The notes beneath the pieces were generated by a model. It was given only the letters and a program-made list of their open reading frames with translations. It did no database searches and had not been told where the DNA came from. Of a stretch of 64,000 bases of DNA, positions 1-8,481 are shown in pieces. The position numbers were made by a program, and so were the translations under genes. Position 1 is the stretch's first letter; each line of letters opens with the position of its first letter. This stretch comes from Bifidobacterium bifidum ATCC 29521 = JCM 1255 = DSM 20456 (lineage in GTDB: Bacteria; Actinomycetota; Actinomycetes; Actinomycetales; Bifidobacteriaceae): positions 1,116,001 through 1,180,000 of the forward strand of contig NZ_AP012323.1 in assembly GCF_001025135.1 (NCBI RefSeq). Direction: 5' to 3'.

Positions 1-2
1 CC

Positions 3-434
3 CGCGCATGGAACACCATCGCCGCCATCCTGCGCCCCGCCTACAGTGGCAGCGCCACGTCGTCCGGCGGCGGCACCGCATCCAGCGGCGGCACGGGCCG
101 GCTCACGGTAGACGGCTCCTGCGGGCCGGCCACCATCCGCCGCTGGCAGCAGGTCATGGGCACCAGCGTGGACGGCATCATCAGCGGCCAGTACAGGCCG
201 GACGGCCGGACATGGGGCCGACCCGCGCTCGTGGACTCGTGCGTGCGCTACGGTGGCGGCGGATCCAACCTCATCCGCGCCGTCCAACGCAAGCTCAGCC
301 TCACCGCCGACGGACTCCTCGGCCCCGCCACCATCCGTGCCCTGCAGAAACACCTCGGCGTCGCGCAGGACTCGTGGTTCGGACCCGGCACCGCCCGAGC
401 ACTCCAAAGCCGCCTCAACACCGGCAGATTCTAA
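3..434 (+). CDS. Prophage endolysin, C-terminal part (two peptidoglycan-binding repeats), 5' end outside window
   Basis: The frame is open from the window edge to a stop at 432-434, so the catalytic domain lies upstream and is not visible. The visible 143 residues hold a Gly/Ser-rich linker (about residues 14-30) and then two similar modules. Each carries the pattern LTVDGxxGPATIRxxQ or LTADGLLGPATIRALQ, typical of the PG_binding_1 fold that anchors lytic enzymes to the cell wall. This domain order is normal for actinophage endolysins. The gene ends in a strong terminator and faces a minus-strand mini-operon, so this is probably the right edge of a prophage or its remnant. The wall-hydrolase role is inferred from family and layout; the enzyme class (amidase, muramidase, other) cannot be told. 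Confidence 0.8.
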   Translation, partial: RAWNTIAAILRPAYSGSATSSGGGTASSGGTGRLTVDGSCGPATIRRWQQVMGTSVDGIISGQYRPDGRTWGRPALVDSCVRYGGGGSNLIRAVQRKLSLTADGLLGPATIRALQKHLGVAQDSWFGPGTARALQSRLNTGRF

Positions 435-440
435 ACACAA

Positions 441-477
441 GCGCCCCTCGACTCCTATGCATGGAGCCGAGGGGCGC
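441..477. terminator. Bidirectional terminator between endolysin and HTH gene
   Basis: A 10-bp perfect stem (441-450 with 468-477), extended by a CTCC/GGAG pairing, lies between the convergent endolysin and HTH genes. It can serve both. Confidence 0.75.
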
Positions 478-492
478 TTCTGCATATCTGCG

Positions 493-687
493 TCAGAGGC
501 GGGACTCGAACTCGTCGATCGTCATCTCGAGCGCGTCCGCCACTCTTCTGGCCGTGCCGAGCGCCATGAGCCTCGGGTCGCGCACGCCCCTGACCCACTC
601 GTTGACCCGCTGTCTGGTAAGTCCGGCGGCGCGCGCGATCTGCGACTGCCGTATCCCCCGTTCATCCAGCATATCCGCGAACGTCAT
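493..687 (-). CDS. Small XRE-type helix-turn-helix protein, likely autorepressor (64 aa)
   Basis: The protein is essentially one HTH domain: residues 14-36 (QSQIARAAGLTRQRVNEWV) have the canonical turn glycine and recognition-helix pattern of XRE/Cro-type repressors. The start at 687 follows GGGGAGG spaced 4 nt from ATG and overlaps the stop of the upstream gene as ATGA; longer versions of the frame have no ribosome site. It is the last gene of a three-gene run transcribed from a promoter at 1071-1099 buried in a perfect palindrome. The simplest reading is that this protein binds that palindrome and represses its own operon; this is an inference. Position next to an endolysin suggests phage origin. 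Confidence 0.75.
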   Translation of the reverse strand: MTFADMLDERGIRQSQIARAAGLTRQRVNEWVRGVRDPRLMALGTARRVADALEMTIDEFESRL

Positions 688-827
688 CCGTTCCGCCTCC
701 CCGCCAGGTATCCGAGCGTCCCGGCGCACAGCGCCAGCACGCCTGCCGGTATCGAGTGTCCGGACAGCCCGGCGGCGAACGCGCCGAGCGCCATGACCAG
801 CGAGCATAATCCCAGTCTGTCGTTCAT
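684..827 (-). CDS. Tiny membrane protein (47 aa) of the prophage-edge operon
   Basis: I do not recognise a family. The 47 residues form two hydrophobic stretches (about 5-20 and 25-42) separated by a short polar turn and end in GRRNG, so two membrane passes with a basic tail are likely. The ATG at 827 has only a weak GGGA ribosome site, but its stop overlaps the start of the HTH gene (ATGA), which supports translational coupling. A hairpin at 855-889 precedes it. It could be a holin-like, exclusion or toxin peptide encoded with its repressor; none of these can be decided from sequence alone. Confidence 0.55.
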   Translation of the reverse strand: MNDRLGLCSLVMALGAFAAGLSGHSIPAGVLALCAGTLGYLAGRRNG

Positions 828-854
828 GATGTCCCATGCGATAGGATGGGAGCC

Positions 855-889
855 GGGCCTTCCGGATAGTTGGGATATTCGGAAGGCCC
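855..889. terminator. Hairpin inside the prophage-edge operon
   Basis: A perfect 10-bp stem (855-864 with 880-889) around a 15-nt loop lies between the two small membrane-protein genes. It is followed by TTTCCTC on the plus strand only, so on the minus strand it may act as an attenuator or stabilising hairpin rather than a full terminator. Confidence 0.45.
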
Positions 890-894
890 TTTCC

Positions 895-1041
895 TCACCG
901 CCTGCGCCGCCTCCGTGGCGGCCTGCGCGGTTCGGGCTTCCGGTGGAGGGCAATCACCACCGTGGCTATGGGTGCTATGACCGCCCCGAGCCCGGCGAGA
1001 AATTCGCCCGCCGCCTTCAGCAGCTCCGTGACCTGTTGCAT
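895..1041 (-). CDS. Cationic single-pass small membrane protein (48 aa), holin-like
   Basis: This 48-residue reading frame has one of the best ribosome sites in the window (AAAGGAGGTGAAC then ATG at 1041) and sits directly behind a near-consensus promoter, so it should be strongly expressed when derepressed. Residues about 14-32 form one hydrophobic helix. The tail from residue 33 is almost entirely Arg, Pro and Lys, ending in six consecutive Arg. One membrane helix plus a very basic C-terminus is the layout of many small holins and of some toxic membrane peptides. It is opposite in strand to the endolysin, so a holin role in the same lysis cassette is not assured. Confidence 0.6.
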   Translation of the reverse strand: MQQVTELLKAAGEFLAGLGAVIAPIATVVIALHRKPEPRRPPRRRRRR

Positions 1042-1069
1042 GTTCACCTCCTTTCCTTGCCGACTCCTC

Positions 1070-1099
1070 CATTGTAACCCAAACGGGTTACAATGTCAA
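1070..1099 (-). promoter_or_regulatory. Near-consensus promoter embedded in a perfect 26-bp palindromic operator
   Basis: On the minus strand TTGACA (1094-1099) and TACAAT (1071-1076) are spaced by exactly 17 bp. Positions 1070-1095 form a perfect inverted repeat with 11-bp arms and a 4-bp centre, covering the -10, the spacer and part of the -35. A protein bound here would block RNA polymerase. The HTH protein at 493-687 is the obvious candidate ligand. Confidence 0.8.
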
Positions 1100-1212
1100 G
1101 CCGGAGGAACCCCGACACACCGTATCCACACCATTCTCGGCACCCTATTTTTGCCCACATTTTGCCCACATTCTCACGGAAAAACAGGGTGAACAGGGAA
1201 AAACGGATAAAC

Positions 1213-1320
1213 AAAAAAGCCCCTCAGCCTGAACCGCACCCCGATTGTTGGACTGAAGAAATTCAGATTCGATGATCGGAGGTGCGGTTCACAATGCTGG
1301 GGGAGGGGCCTTTTCTTGTT
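1213..1320. terminator. Nested multi-stem structure, two-way terminator or structured RNA
   Basis: Three nested helices are visible: an outer CCCCTC/GAGGGG (1220-1225 with 1303-1308), a middle stem of about 15 bp with one bulge (1231-1245 with 1275-1290), and an inner CTGAA-GAAA-TTCAG tetraloop hairpin (1253-1266). A T-rich run follows the outer stem on both strands, as expected of a bidirectional terminator. The extra internal structure is more than a terminator needs. Confidence 0.5.
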
Positions 1321-1532
1321 TCGGGTGATATCATACGGAGCAAACAGCAGATTGGAGTCGGTTCTGAGTGACATTTGAGTGACATTGAAACGCGGAGCCA
1401 ACCACGAGAACGCATTGTGGCGCGTCAGGCTATAACCACCGTTTATAACGACACCTTAATGCTTCTGATGGCCTCGCAATCGGCGGGTTTTGGTAATCTA
1501 GGCGGGTCATAGTCGTACATAACGGAGGATTC
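1321..1532 (+). promoter_or_regulatory. metE upstream region with a tandem 10-bp repeat
   Basis: No gene is apparent. GAGTGACATT occurs at 1366-1375 and again at 1377-1386, so the copies start 11 bp apart, one helical turn, as expected of a tandem regulator-binding site. The metE ribosome site (GGAGG) lies at the end of this stretch. I see no recognisable SAM or cobalamin riboswitch. Confidence 0.4.
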
Positions 1533-3839
1533 ATGCCTGCACTTACATCCGTCTCGGGATTCCCGCGCATCGGACAGAATCGTGAACTGAAGAAGATCAT
1601 CGAAGCCTACTGGAAGGGCGCCGCCTCACTCGACGAGGTGCGCGGCACCGCCAAGGAACTTCGCGCGAAGCACTGGAAGCTGCAGGCACAGGCCGGCGTC
1701 GATCTCATCCCCAGCAACGACTTCAGCTACTATGACCAGATGCTGGACACCGCGATCCTGCTCAACGTCATCCCGCAGCGTTACAAGCGACTCGCCTTCA
1801 CGAACCCCGAGGAGACGCTGTTCGCCATGGGCCGCGGCTATCAGGGCGACAAGGGCGACGTGACCGCCCTGCCGATGAAGAAGTGGTTCACCACCAACTA
1901 CCACTACATCGTTCCTGAAATCGAGGAGAGCACCGAGATCCGCCTCAACGGCACCAAGCCGTTCGACGAGTTCAACGAGGCAAAGGCCCGGGGCATCCTC
2001 ACCAAACCGGTGCTGATCGGCCCCTACACCTTCCTCAAGCTCGCCCGCAACGCGCAGGCCGAGGAGCTCACCTACGACAAGGGCCTGGTGAACGCGGTCG
2101 CCGCCGTCTACGCGGAAGTGATCAAGCGCTTCGCCGCACTCGGCGCCCAGTGGCTGCAGCTCGACGAGCCGTACCTCGTGCTCGACAAGGAGGACGGCGA
2201 CGTCTCCCTCTTCAAGAGCCTGTACGCGAAGATCCTGCCCGCTCGCGAAGACAAGATCAAGGTGCTGCTCAACACGTACTTCGGCCACATCGCCGACGTG
2301 TACGAGACCGTGAACCTGCTGGGCTTCGACGGCATCGGCCTCGACCTCAACGAAGGCAAGGACGAGAACCTCGCCGCGGTCGAGAAGTACGGCGTCGCCG
2401 AGAACACCACCCTGTTCGCGGGCGTGGTCAACGGCCGCAACATCTGGCGCAACAACTACGCCGTCAGCCTCGGCCTGATCGACGCGCTTCGCCAGAAGAC
2501 CGACAACGTGGCGGTATCCACCGCCAGCTCCCTGCTGCACGTGCCGTTCAGCACCGAGGGTGAGACCGCCCTTGACCCGGCCGTGCTCAAGCACTTCGCG
2601 TTCGCTGTCGAGAAGCTGACCGAGCTCAAGGAGATCGCCGTCCTCGCCGACTCCGATGAGGACGCCAAGAAGGCATCCGCCGATCTGGCCGCCAACCAGG
2701 CGCTGTTCGACGGCACCCGCGTTGCCGCCGATCCGGCGGTCGCCGAGCGCATCGCCAAGCTCACCGACGCCGACTTCGTGCGCCAGCCGGCCCGCGCCGA
2801 GCGTCAGAAGGAGCAGCGTGTCGCCCTTGGCCTGCCGCTGCTGCCCACCACCACCATCGGCTCCTTCCCGCAGACCAAGGAGATTCGCGCCGAACGCGCC
2901 AAGCTGCGTAAGGGCGAGATCACCAAGGCCGAATACGACGAGTTCATGAAGGCCCAGATCGACGCCTGCATCAGGCACCAGGAGCAGATCGGCCTCGATG
3001 TGCTGGTTCACGGCGAGTTCGAGCGCAACGACATGGTCGAGTACTTCGGCCAGAACCTCAACGGCTTCCTGTTCACCAAGAACGCCTGGGTGCAGTCCTA
3101 CGGCACGCGCTGCGTCAAGCCTCCGATCGTGTGGGGCGACGTCTCCCGCGCCAACCCGATCACGGTGGAATGGTCCGCCTACGCGCAGTCCCGCACCAAC
3201 CATGTGATGAAGGGCATGCTCACCGGCCCGGTGACCATCCTCAACTGGTCCTGGCCGCGCGAGGACATCACGCACGAGCAGCAGACCCAGCAGCTGGCTC
3301 TCGCCATCCGCGACGAGGTGCTCGACCTGGAGGCCGCCGGCATCAAGGTCATCCAGATCGACGAGGCCGCGCTGCGCGAGAAGCTGCCGCTGCGCAAGAC
3401 CGACTGGCACGCCAAGTACCTTGACTGGGCCATCCCGGCGTTCCGTCTCGTGCACTCCGCAGTCAAGCCGACCACGCAGATCCACACGCACATGTGCTAC
3501 TCGGAGTTCAACGACATCATCCGCGACATCGACGCGATGGACGCCGACGTAATCTCCTTCGAGGCGTCCCGTGGCGATCTGGTCGTGCTTGACGCGATCC
3601 ATGACGCGCACTTCGAGACCGAGGCTGGCCCGGGCGTCTACGACATCCACTCGCCGCGCATCCCCGGCGAGCAGGAGATTGAGGACCGCATCTACGAGAT
3701 TCTCAAGAAGATGGACATCGAGAAGGTGTGGATCAACCCCGACTGCGGTCTGAAGACCCGTGGTAACGCCGAGACCTGGCCGAGCCTTGAGCACATGGTC
3801 GCCGCCGCCAAGGCGGTTCGCGCCAAGATCACGAAGTAG
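1533..3839 (+). CDS. metE: Cobalamin-independent methionine synthase
   Basis: Transfers a methyl group from 5-methyltetrahydropteroyltri-L-glutamate to homocysteine, the last step of methionine synthesis, in the cytoplasm. At 768 residues it is the usual two-domain size. The N-terminus ([14 protein letters not shown]) is the conserved MetE start. In the C-terminal barrel the zinc ligands are visible as HTHMCYSEF near residue 655, the glutamate in FEASRGD, and the cysteine in NPDCGLKTR. The ATG follows ACGGAGGATTC. metF starts 57 bp downstream and makes its methyl donor, so the two form a methionine unit. A tandem repeat at 1366-1386 may mediate control. Confidence 0.97.
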   Translation: MPALTSVSGFPRIGQNRELKKIIEAYWKGAASLDEVRGTAKELRAKHWKLQAQAGVDLIPSNDFSYYDQMLDTAILLNVIPQRYKRLAFTNPEETLFAMGRGYQGDKGDVTALPMKKWFTTNYHYIVPEIEESTEIRLNGTKPFDEFNEAKARGILTKPVLIGPYTFLKLARNAQAEELTYDKGLVNAVAAVYAEVIKRFAALGAQWLQLDEPYLVLDKEDGDVSLFKSLYAKILPAREDKIKVLLNTYFGHIADVYETVNLLGFDGIGLDLNEGKDENLAAVEKYGVAENTTLFAGVVNGRNIWRNNYAVSLGLIDALRQKTDNVAVSTASSLLHVPFSTEGETALDPAVLKHFAFAVEKLTELKEIAVLADSDEDAKKASADLAANQALFDGTRVAADPAVAERIAKLTDADFVRQPARAERQKEQRVALGLPLLPTTTIGSFPQTKEIRAERAKLRKGEITKAEYDEFMKAQIDACIRHQEQIGLDVLVHGEFERNDMVEYFGQNLNGFLFTKNAWVQSYGTRCVKPPIVWGDVSRANPITVEWSAYAQSRTNHVMKGMLTGPVTILNWSWPREDITHEQQTQQLALAIRDEVLDLEAAGIKVIQIDEAALREKLPLRKTDWHAKYLDWAIPAFRLVHSAVKPTTQIHTHMCYSEFNDIIRDIDAMDADVISFEASRGDLVVLDAIHDAHFETEAGPGVYDIHSPRIPGEQEIEDRIYEILKKMDIEKVWINPDCGLKTRGNAETWPSLEHMVAAAKAVRAKITK

Positions 3840-3896
3840 GACCCTATAGGCCCCTGCTGGCGGGGGCAACTTCATACTTGTAGTAAGGAACCTGAT

Positions 3897-4745
3897 ATGC
3901 ACACACCCATGTTTTCGCTGGAGGTGTTCCCTCCCAAGCGGGACGCCCCCGTCGGGACCATCTACGACACGCTTGACGGGCTCGAAGGCCTGAACCCCGA
4001 CTTCATCTCGGTCACCTACGGGCACGGCACGCATTCGGACCGCACCGCCACCGCGCGCATCGCCAACACGATCCACGGGGAATACGGCATCCCCGCCGTG
4101 GCGCATCTGACCGCCCTGTACTCGGACGAGGCGAAGATCAACGAGGCGCTCGACATGTTCGAGGCGGCAGGAGTCTCCGCCGTGCTCGCCCTGCGCGGCG
4201 ACTACATCGACGGCGAGGAGCCGGTCGGCCGCTTCAACCACGCCAGCGACCTCGCGGCCTACATCCACGACCGCAAGCCCGACCTCAATGTGTTCGGCGC
4301 CTGCTATCCTGAAGGCCACTATTCGGCCGCCTCGCTCGACGAGGACATCGGGAACCTGAAAATCAAGGTGGACGCCGGCGTCACGCATCTGATCTCCCAG
4401 CTGTTCTACGACAACGACGACTTCTACCGTTTCCTCGACAAGGCTCATGCGGCCGGCATCGACGTGCCGATCGAGGCGGGCATCATGCCCGTGCGCGGCG
4501 CGAAGTCGGTGCGGCGCATGGCGAAGGTCAATGCCTCGCGCATACCGGCTAAGCTCGAAGCGCTGCTCGACCGCTGGGGAGACGACATCCAGAACCTGCG
4601 CGCGGCCGGCATCATCTACGCCTCCGACCAGATCGCGGACCTCGTGGCCCACGGCGTCGACGGCGTGCACCTGTATTCGATGAATCATCCCGCCACCACA
4701 CGCCGCATATGGCGCAACGTGGAGCCGCTGTTCACTGTGGAATGA
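3897..4745 (+). CDS. metF: 5,10-methylenetetrahydrofolate reductase
   Basis: A flavoprotein that reduces methylene-THF to 5-methyl-THF, the methyl donor used by MetE encoded just upstream. The 282-residue length is normal for bacterial MetF. Visible family features are the opening FSLEVFPPK with the conserved catalytic glutamate, SVTYGHGTH near residue 40, the ALRGD strand motif near residue 100, and SQLFYDNDDFYRF near residue 167. The start at 3897 is preceded by AAGGAACCTGAT. A strong terminator follows at 4780-4815, closing the metE-metF unit. Confidence 0.96.
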   Translation: MHTPMFSLEVFPPKRDAPVGTIYDTLDGLEGLNPDFISVTYGHGTHSDRTATARIANTIHGEYGIPAVAHLTALYSDEAKINEALDMFEAAGVSAVLALRGDYIDGEEPVGRFNHASDLAAYIHDRKPDLNVFGACYPEGHYSAASLDEDIGNLKIKVDAGVTHLISQLFYDNDDFYRFLDKAHAAGIDVPIEAGIMPVRGAKSVRRMAKVNASRIPAKLEALLDRWGDDIQNLRAAGIIYASDQIADLVAHGVDGVHLYSMNHPATTRRIWRNVEPLFTVE

Positions 4746-4779
4746 CACTCCCGGCAAACAGCCGATTACGGCAAAATCG

Positions 4780-4815
4780 TTGGGGCCAGACAGTCATGCG
4801 GCTGTCTGGCCCCAA
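4780..4815. terminator. Bidirectional terminator after metF
   Basis: A perfect 14-bp stem (4780-4793 with 4802-4815) with an 8-nt loop lies between metF and the convergent membrane-protein gene. Confidence 0.85.
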
Positions 4816-4861
4816 CCATATGAGAATGCGCGGCCGGCAACAGCACGCCGCGTATCTGCCG

Positions 4862-5194
4862 TCAGCGACGGCGACGCTTGCTACGCCTGAAGTCGGGTTT
4901 GGGCGCGAACCACGCGATCCGCGTGGTCACGGCCCGGCGAATCACCGGAACGTTGGCGATAGCGATGCCCAGAGCCACGGCGATGAGCGTCGTCCACATG
5001 GCGACGTTCATGGAGGCCAGGGCAAGCACGACGACGACCGCGACGATGGCGAAGCCGAGCACCTTCTGCGCGGTCGCCTGCGCAGGCGTCATCCTCTGCG
5101 GCTGCAGCGGCATGGCACCGGAAACAAAGCCCATCAGCAAGCCGACGATGGCGAAGACGATGGTTACGATCAGTTCTGCGGATGACAGTTGCAT
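4862..5194 (-). CDS. Small membrane protein of unknown function (110 aa)
   Basis: No family is recognised. Hydrophobic segments at about residues 6-28, 47-65 and 67-85 suggest three membrane passes, and the C-terminus ends in a basic cluster (RRSKRRRR) that should stay in the cytoplasm. I prefer the start at 5194 to a longer 153-codon frame because the hydrophobic sequence begins here and a CATAAT -10 box stands exactly 6 nt upstream, which would give a leaderless message. It is divergent from glnE, sharing an 81-bp intergenic region. Confidence 0.65.
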   Translation of the reverse strand: MQLSSAELIVTIVFAIVGLLMGFVSGAMPLQPQRMTPAQATAQKVLGFAIVAVVVVLALASMNVAMWTTLIAVALGIAIANVPVIRRAVTTRIAWFAPKPDFRRSKRRRR

Positions 5195-5200
5195 ACCGCC

Positions 5201-5206
5201 ATTATG
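5201..5206 (-). promoter_or_regulatory. -10 box (CATAAT) placed for leaderless transcription of the 4862-5194 gene
   Basis: It lies six nucleotides before the ATG with no Shine-Dalgarno; no clear -35. Confidence 0.4.
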
Positions 5207-5261
5207 TCCATCCGGCCACGACACGGCCGTGTCATCGCGGCCGAGGAGGCACGGTTTCTTG

Positions 5262-5267
5262 TAAAAT
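5262..5267 (+). promoter_or_regulatory. -10 box (TAAAAT) of glnE, probably leaderless
   Basis: It lies eight nucleotides before the glnE ATG, with no ribosome site between; no clear -35. Confidence 0.45.
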
Positions 5268-5275
5268 TGTAGGTT

Positions 5276-8200
5276 ATGACTGTTCCGGGAACCTTTGACA
5301 CCAGCGCGCGCGAACTCATCCACGCAGGCCTGCAGAATCTCGACGAAGCCCGTTCACTGTTCCGCCAGCTCTCCGCCAGCGGATTCGATGCGGCACGCTG
5401 CGGCCTGCTGCTTGACGCGCTTCAGCATGTCTGTGATCCCGATGTCGCGCTGCGCAACCTCGTCGACATCGTCAACGCGCAGGTGAGCCAGGGCCGCGCG
5501 CTGGACGACATCATGCCCGACGACACGGCGTTCCGACAGCTGGTCGCCGTGCTCGGCGTCTCCGACGCGATGGGCAAGCTGATGCGGTTCCGCCCCGACC
5601 TGGTTCAGGCCGCGGCGACCGACCACTGCAACAGTCACCTCTACAACCATGACCAGCGCCGGGCGCACGTGCTCGAATCCGTCGGAGCCGACCCGAACGA
5701 CCGCATGTCCCCGACAGCCACGATGGACCTTGCCGACGCCGCCACCGCCCTGCGCAGGACGTACCGCAACCAGTTGGCCGCCATCATCGCGCAGGACACC
5801 ATGAGCGACGACCCCATCGCCCTGCAGCCGCGCATCAGCAGTGAGCTGTCCGACCTCGCCGATGCGGCCCTTGAAGGCGCCCTCGCCATAGCCCGGCATG
5901 AGATCACCGGCAGCGAGCACTGCCGTTTCGCCATCATCGGCATGGGCAAGCTCGGCGCGCGCGAACTCAACTACGTGTCCGACGTCGACCTGATCTACGT
6001 GGTGAAGGCCGCCGACGCGGACACCAGCCAGCAGCAGCTGTACCGCATCGGCACGAAGATGGGCACGATGTTGCAGCGCGTGTGCCAGTCGGTGATTATG
6101 GGAGTCGCCGAACCGGCACTGTGGCAGATTGATGGGGGACTGCGGCCGGAAGGCAAGGACGGCTCCCTCGTGCGCACACTGGAATCACATCAGGCATACT
6201 ACGAGAAATGGGCGCAGAACTGGGAGTTCCGGGCGCTCCTTAAGGCGCGCCCGGTCGCGGGGGACCCGCAGATCGGCGACGCATACATGAGCATGACCAG
6301 GCCTATGGTGTGGAGCGCGTCGAAGCGCAAGAACTTCGTCTACGACTGTCAGCAGATGCGCAAGCGCGTCGAGGACCTCATCGCGCCCGCGCTCAAGGAC
6401 CGCGAGATCAAACTTGGCCGCGGCGGCCTGCGCGATGTGGAATTCACCGTGCAGATGCTGCAGCTCGTGCATGGCCGCACCGATGAGACGCTGCGCGCCA
6501 GCGCCACGCTGGAATCGCTGCGCAGGCTGTCCGAGGGCGGCTACGTGTCGCGCAAGCAGGCCGCGAAACTCGCCCGGGATTACAGCTTCGAACGGGTGAT
6601 GGAGCATCGTCAGCAGATGTGGGCGCTCAAACGCACGCACCTGTTCCCCGACCTCGGCGACGGCAGCGTCGGCGGACTTGAGAAGAAGCGCGACGTCAAC
6701 GTCGAAAAGCTCAGCCAGAACCCCGAGCTGCGCAGGCTCGCCCGCGCGTTTGGCCTGCACGCCGAGGAGCTGGTCGCGAAATACGACGAGACGCGGCGCG
6801 AGGTGCGCCGGCTGCACATGGACATCTACTACCGCCCGATGCTGCCGATCGCGGCGTTGAACGGCGAGGATTTCTCGCTCGCCCCGCAGGTGGCCTACGA
6901 ACGGTTCGCGTCCATCGGATTCGCCGATCCGGAGGCCGCCATGCGGCATGTGGCCGTGCTCACCGCAGGCGTGTCCCGAGCCTCCAAGATCAACCGCATA
7001 CTGTTGCCGGCCGTTCTGCAATGGCTGGGGCAGGGGCAGAACCCCGACATGGGGTTGCTGAACTGGCGCAAGCTTGAGGAGCGTTTCGGCACGGACAGCG
7101 AGTACCTGGGCTTCCTGCGCGACTCCAATTCGGCCGCGCAACGGCTGTGCCACGTCCTGTCGAACTCCCGTTTCCTCGGCGACGCGCTGAACAAGTCCGT
7201 GGAGTCGGTCACCTGGCTTGGCGACGATGACGCGCTGATCGCACGCTCGCGCGAGAGCCTGGACGTGCAATGCCGGTCCTCTCTGAGCCGCAACGCCGAC
7301 GGCATCAACGATTTCGCGACATCGATGCGAGCCATGAGGCGCCACGAGATCGAGCGCATCGGTCTGGCCCGGCTCAGCGGCGTGATGGACGAGACGGCGT
7401 GCCTGACCGGCATGACCGACGTGTACGACGCCATCATCGATGCGGCCTTGACATGGGCGATCCGCTATCAGACATCGGCGATGGGGCTCGGCGAGCCGCC
7501 TGCCGCGATCGCGGCGATCGGCATGGGACGCTACGGCGGCCAGGAGGTCAATTTCAGCTCCGACGCCGACATGATCCTGCTGTATAGGCCCGTGGACGGC
7601 GCCGACGAGCAGGTCGCCAACCAGTTCGCCCGCAAGGTGGTCGACGCGCTGCGGCAGGTGCTGCAGGGGCCGACCACGCTTGAGCCGAAGATCGAGATCG
7701 ACCTGGACCTTCGCCCCGAAGGCAAGAACGGCCCGCTGATTCGCTCGTACGCCTCCTGCCGGGAGTACTACTCGTCATGGGCGAACACGTGGGAACATCA
7801 GGCGCTGCTGCGCGCCCGGTTCGTCGCCGGGGACCGGGCGCTCGGCGAGGATTTCCTCCACGACATCGCGGACCCGCTGCGATACCCGATAAGCCCGCTC
7901 ACCGACGCCCAGCTCGGCGAGATCCGCAAGCTCAAGGCGCGCATGGAAGCCGAACGCCTGCCGCGCGGCGTGAGGCGCGACAGGCATCTCAAACTCGGCA
8001 AGGGCGGCCTGTCGGACGTCGAATGGACCGTGCAGCTCCTGCAACTGCAGCATGCCGGCGACAACGCCTCGCTGCGGCTGAATTCGACACTCGCGACGCT
8101 GGACGAGCTGGAACGCCGCAGGTTCATCGACCGCGGGGACGCGGCGGTGCTGCGCAAGGCGTGGCGCATGTGCACGGCGGCCCGCAACGGCAACTACCTG

Positions 8201-8374
8201 TGGAACGGACGCGTCTCGCAGGCCGACATCCTGCCCGACGACATGTATTCGCTGGGCGGCATCGCCGTGTATCTGGGATACGATGCCCACCGCGGGCAGC
8301 ATTTCGAAAACGACCTGATGGGAACGATGCGCAAGGCCCGCGACGTGGCAGAGCATCTGTTTTATGGACGCTGA
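5276..8374 (+). CDS. glnE: Glutamine synthetase adenylyltransferase/deadenylase
   Basis: A bifunctional nucleotidyltransferase that adds AMP to, and removes it phosphorolytically from, a tyrosine of glutamine synthetase, tuning nitrogen assimilation. The 1032 residues contain two nucleotidyltransferase modules: deadenylylase-type GMGKLGARELNYVSDVDL near residue 222 and adenylyltransferase-type GMGRYGGQEVNFSSDADM near residue 748, each followed by RPEGK and by an RxGKGGL or LGRGGLRDVEF helix-bundle motif. The ATG has no Shine-Dalgarno but a TAAAAT box 8 nt upstream, so a leaderless transcript is likely. Its glutamine synthetase partner is not in the window. Confidence 0.96.
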   Translation: MTVPGTFDTSARELIHAGLQNLDEARSLFRQLSASGFDAARCGLLLDALQHVCDPDVALRNLVDIVNAQVSQGRALDDIMPDDTAFRQLVAVLGVSDAMGKLMRFRPDLVQAAATDHCNSHLYNHDQRRAHVLESVGADPNDRMSPTATMDLADAATALRRTYRNQLAAIIAQDTMSDDPIALQPRISSELSDLADAALEGALAIARHEITGSEHCRFAIIGMGKLGARELNYVSDVDLIYVVKAADADTSQQQLYRIGTKMGTMLQRVCQSVIMGVAEPALWQIDGGLRPEGKDGSLVRTLESHQAYYEKWAQNWEFRALLKARPVAGDPQIGDAYMSMTRPMVWSASKRKNFVYDCQQMRKRVEDLIAPALKDREIKLGRGGLRDVEFTVQMLQLVHGRTDETLRASATLESLRRLSEGGYVSRKQAAKLARDYSFERVMEHRQQMWALKRTHLFPDLGDGSVGGLEKKRDVNVEKLSQNPELRRLARAFGLHAEELVAKYDETRREVRRLHMDIYYRPMLPIAALNGEDFSLAPQVAYERFASIGFADPEAAMRHVAVLTAGVSRASKINRILLPAVLQWLGQGQNPDMGLLNWRKLEERFGTDSEYLGFLRDSNSAAQRLCHVLSNSRFLGDALNKSVESVTWLGDDDALIARSRESLDVQCRSSLSRNADGINDFATSMRAMRRHEIERIGLARLSGVMDETACLTGMTDVYDAIIDAALTWAIRYQTSAMGLGEPPAAIAAIGMGRYGGQEVNFSSDADMILLYRPVDGADEQVANQFARKVVDALRQVLQGPTTLEPKIEIDLDLRPEGKNGPLIRSYASCREYYSSWANTWEHQALLRARFVAGDRALGEDFLHDIADPLRYPISPLTDAQLGEIRKLKARMEAERLPRGVRRDRHLKLGKGGLSDVEWTVQLLQLQHAGDNASLRLNSTLATLDELERRRFIDRGDAAVLRKAWRMCTAARNGNYLWNGRVSQADILPDDMYSLGGIAVYLGYDAHRGQHFENDLMGTMRKARDVAEHLFYGR

Positions 8375-8421
8375 TATGAGACGGTCGTGTGTGTCGCCTG
8401 TGAAAAATCAGAAATCTGCAT

Positions 8422-8458
8422 TATAGTCGGATAGGTCACTTCAGTGGCCACCTTATCC
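8422..8458 (+). promoter_or_regulatory. pyrB leader: possible -10 box and imperfect inverted repeat
   Basis: TATAGT (8422-8427) is followed at once by an imperfect inverted repeat (8429-8458, arms beginning GGATA and ending TATCC with a CACT/AGTG core). Transcription from this box would place the repeat at the mRNA 5' end, suitable for an operator or leader control of the pyr genes by an unidentified factor. No PyrR gene is seen here. Confidence 0.4.
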
Positions 8459-8481
8459 GCTTCACGCATGAAAGGTGAGCT

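Noticed and set aside
1321..1532. A SAM or cobalamin riboswitch before metE
   Set aside because: I looked for the conserved core motifs and helices and found none; only the tandem repeat remains.
1626..4757. A 1043-codon minus-strand frame across metE and metF
   Set aside because: It is the antisense shadow of two certain genes; high-GC third-position bias leaves long open antisense frames, and it has no ribosome site or homology.
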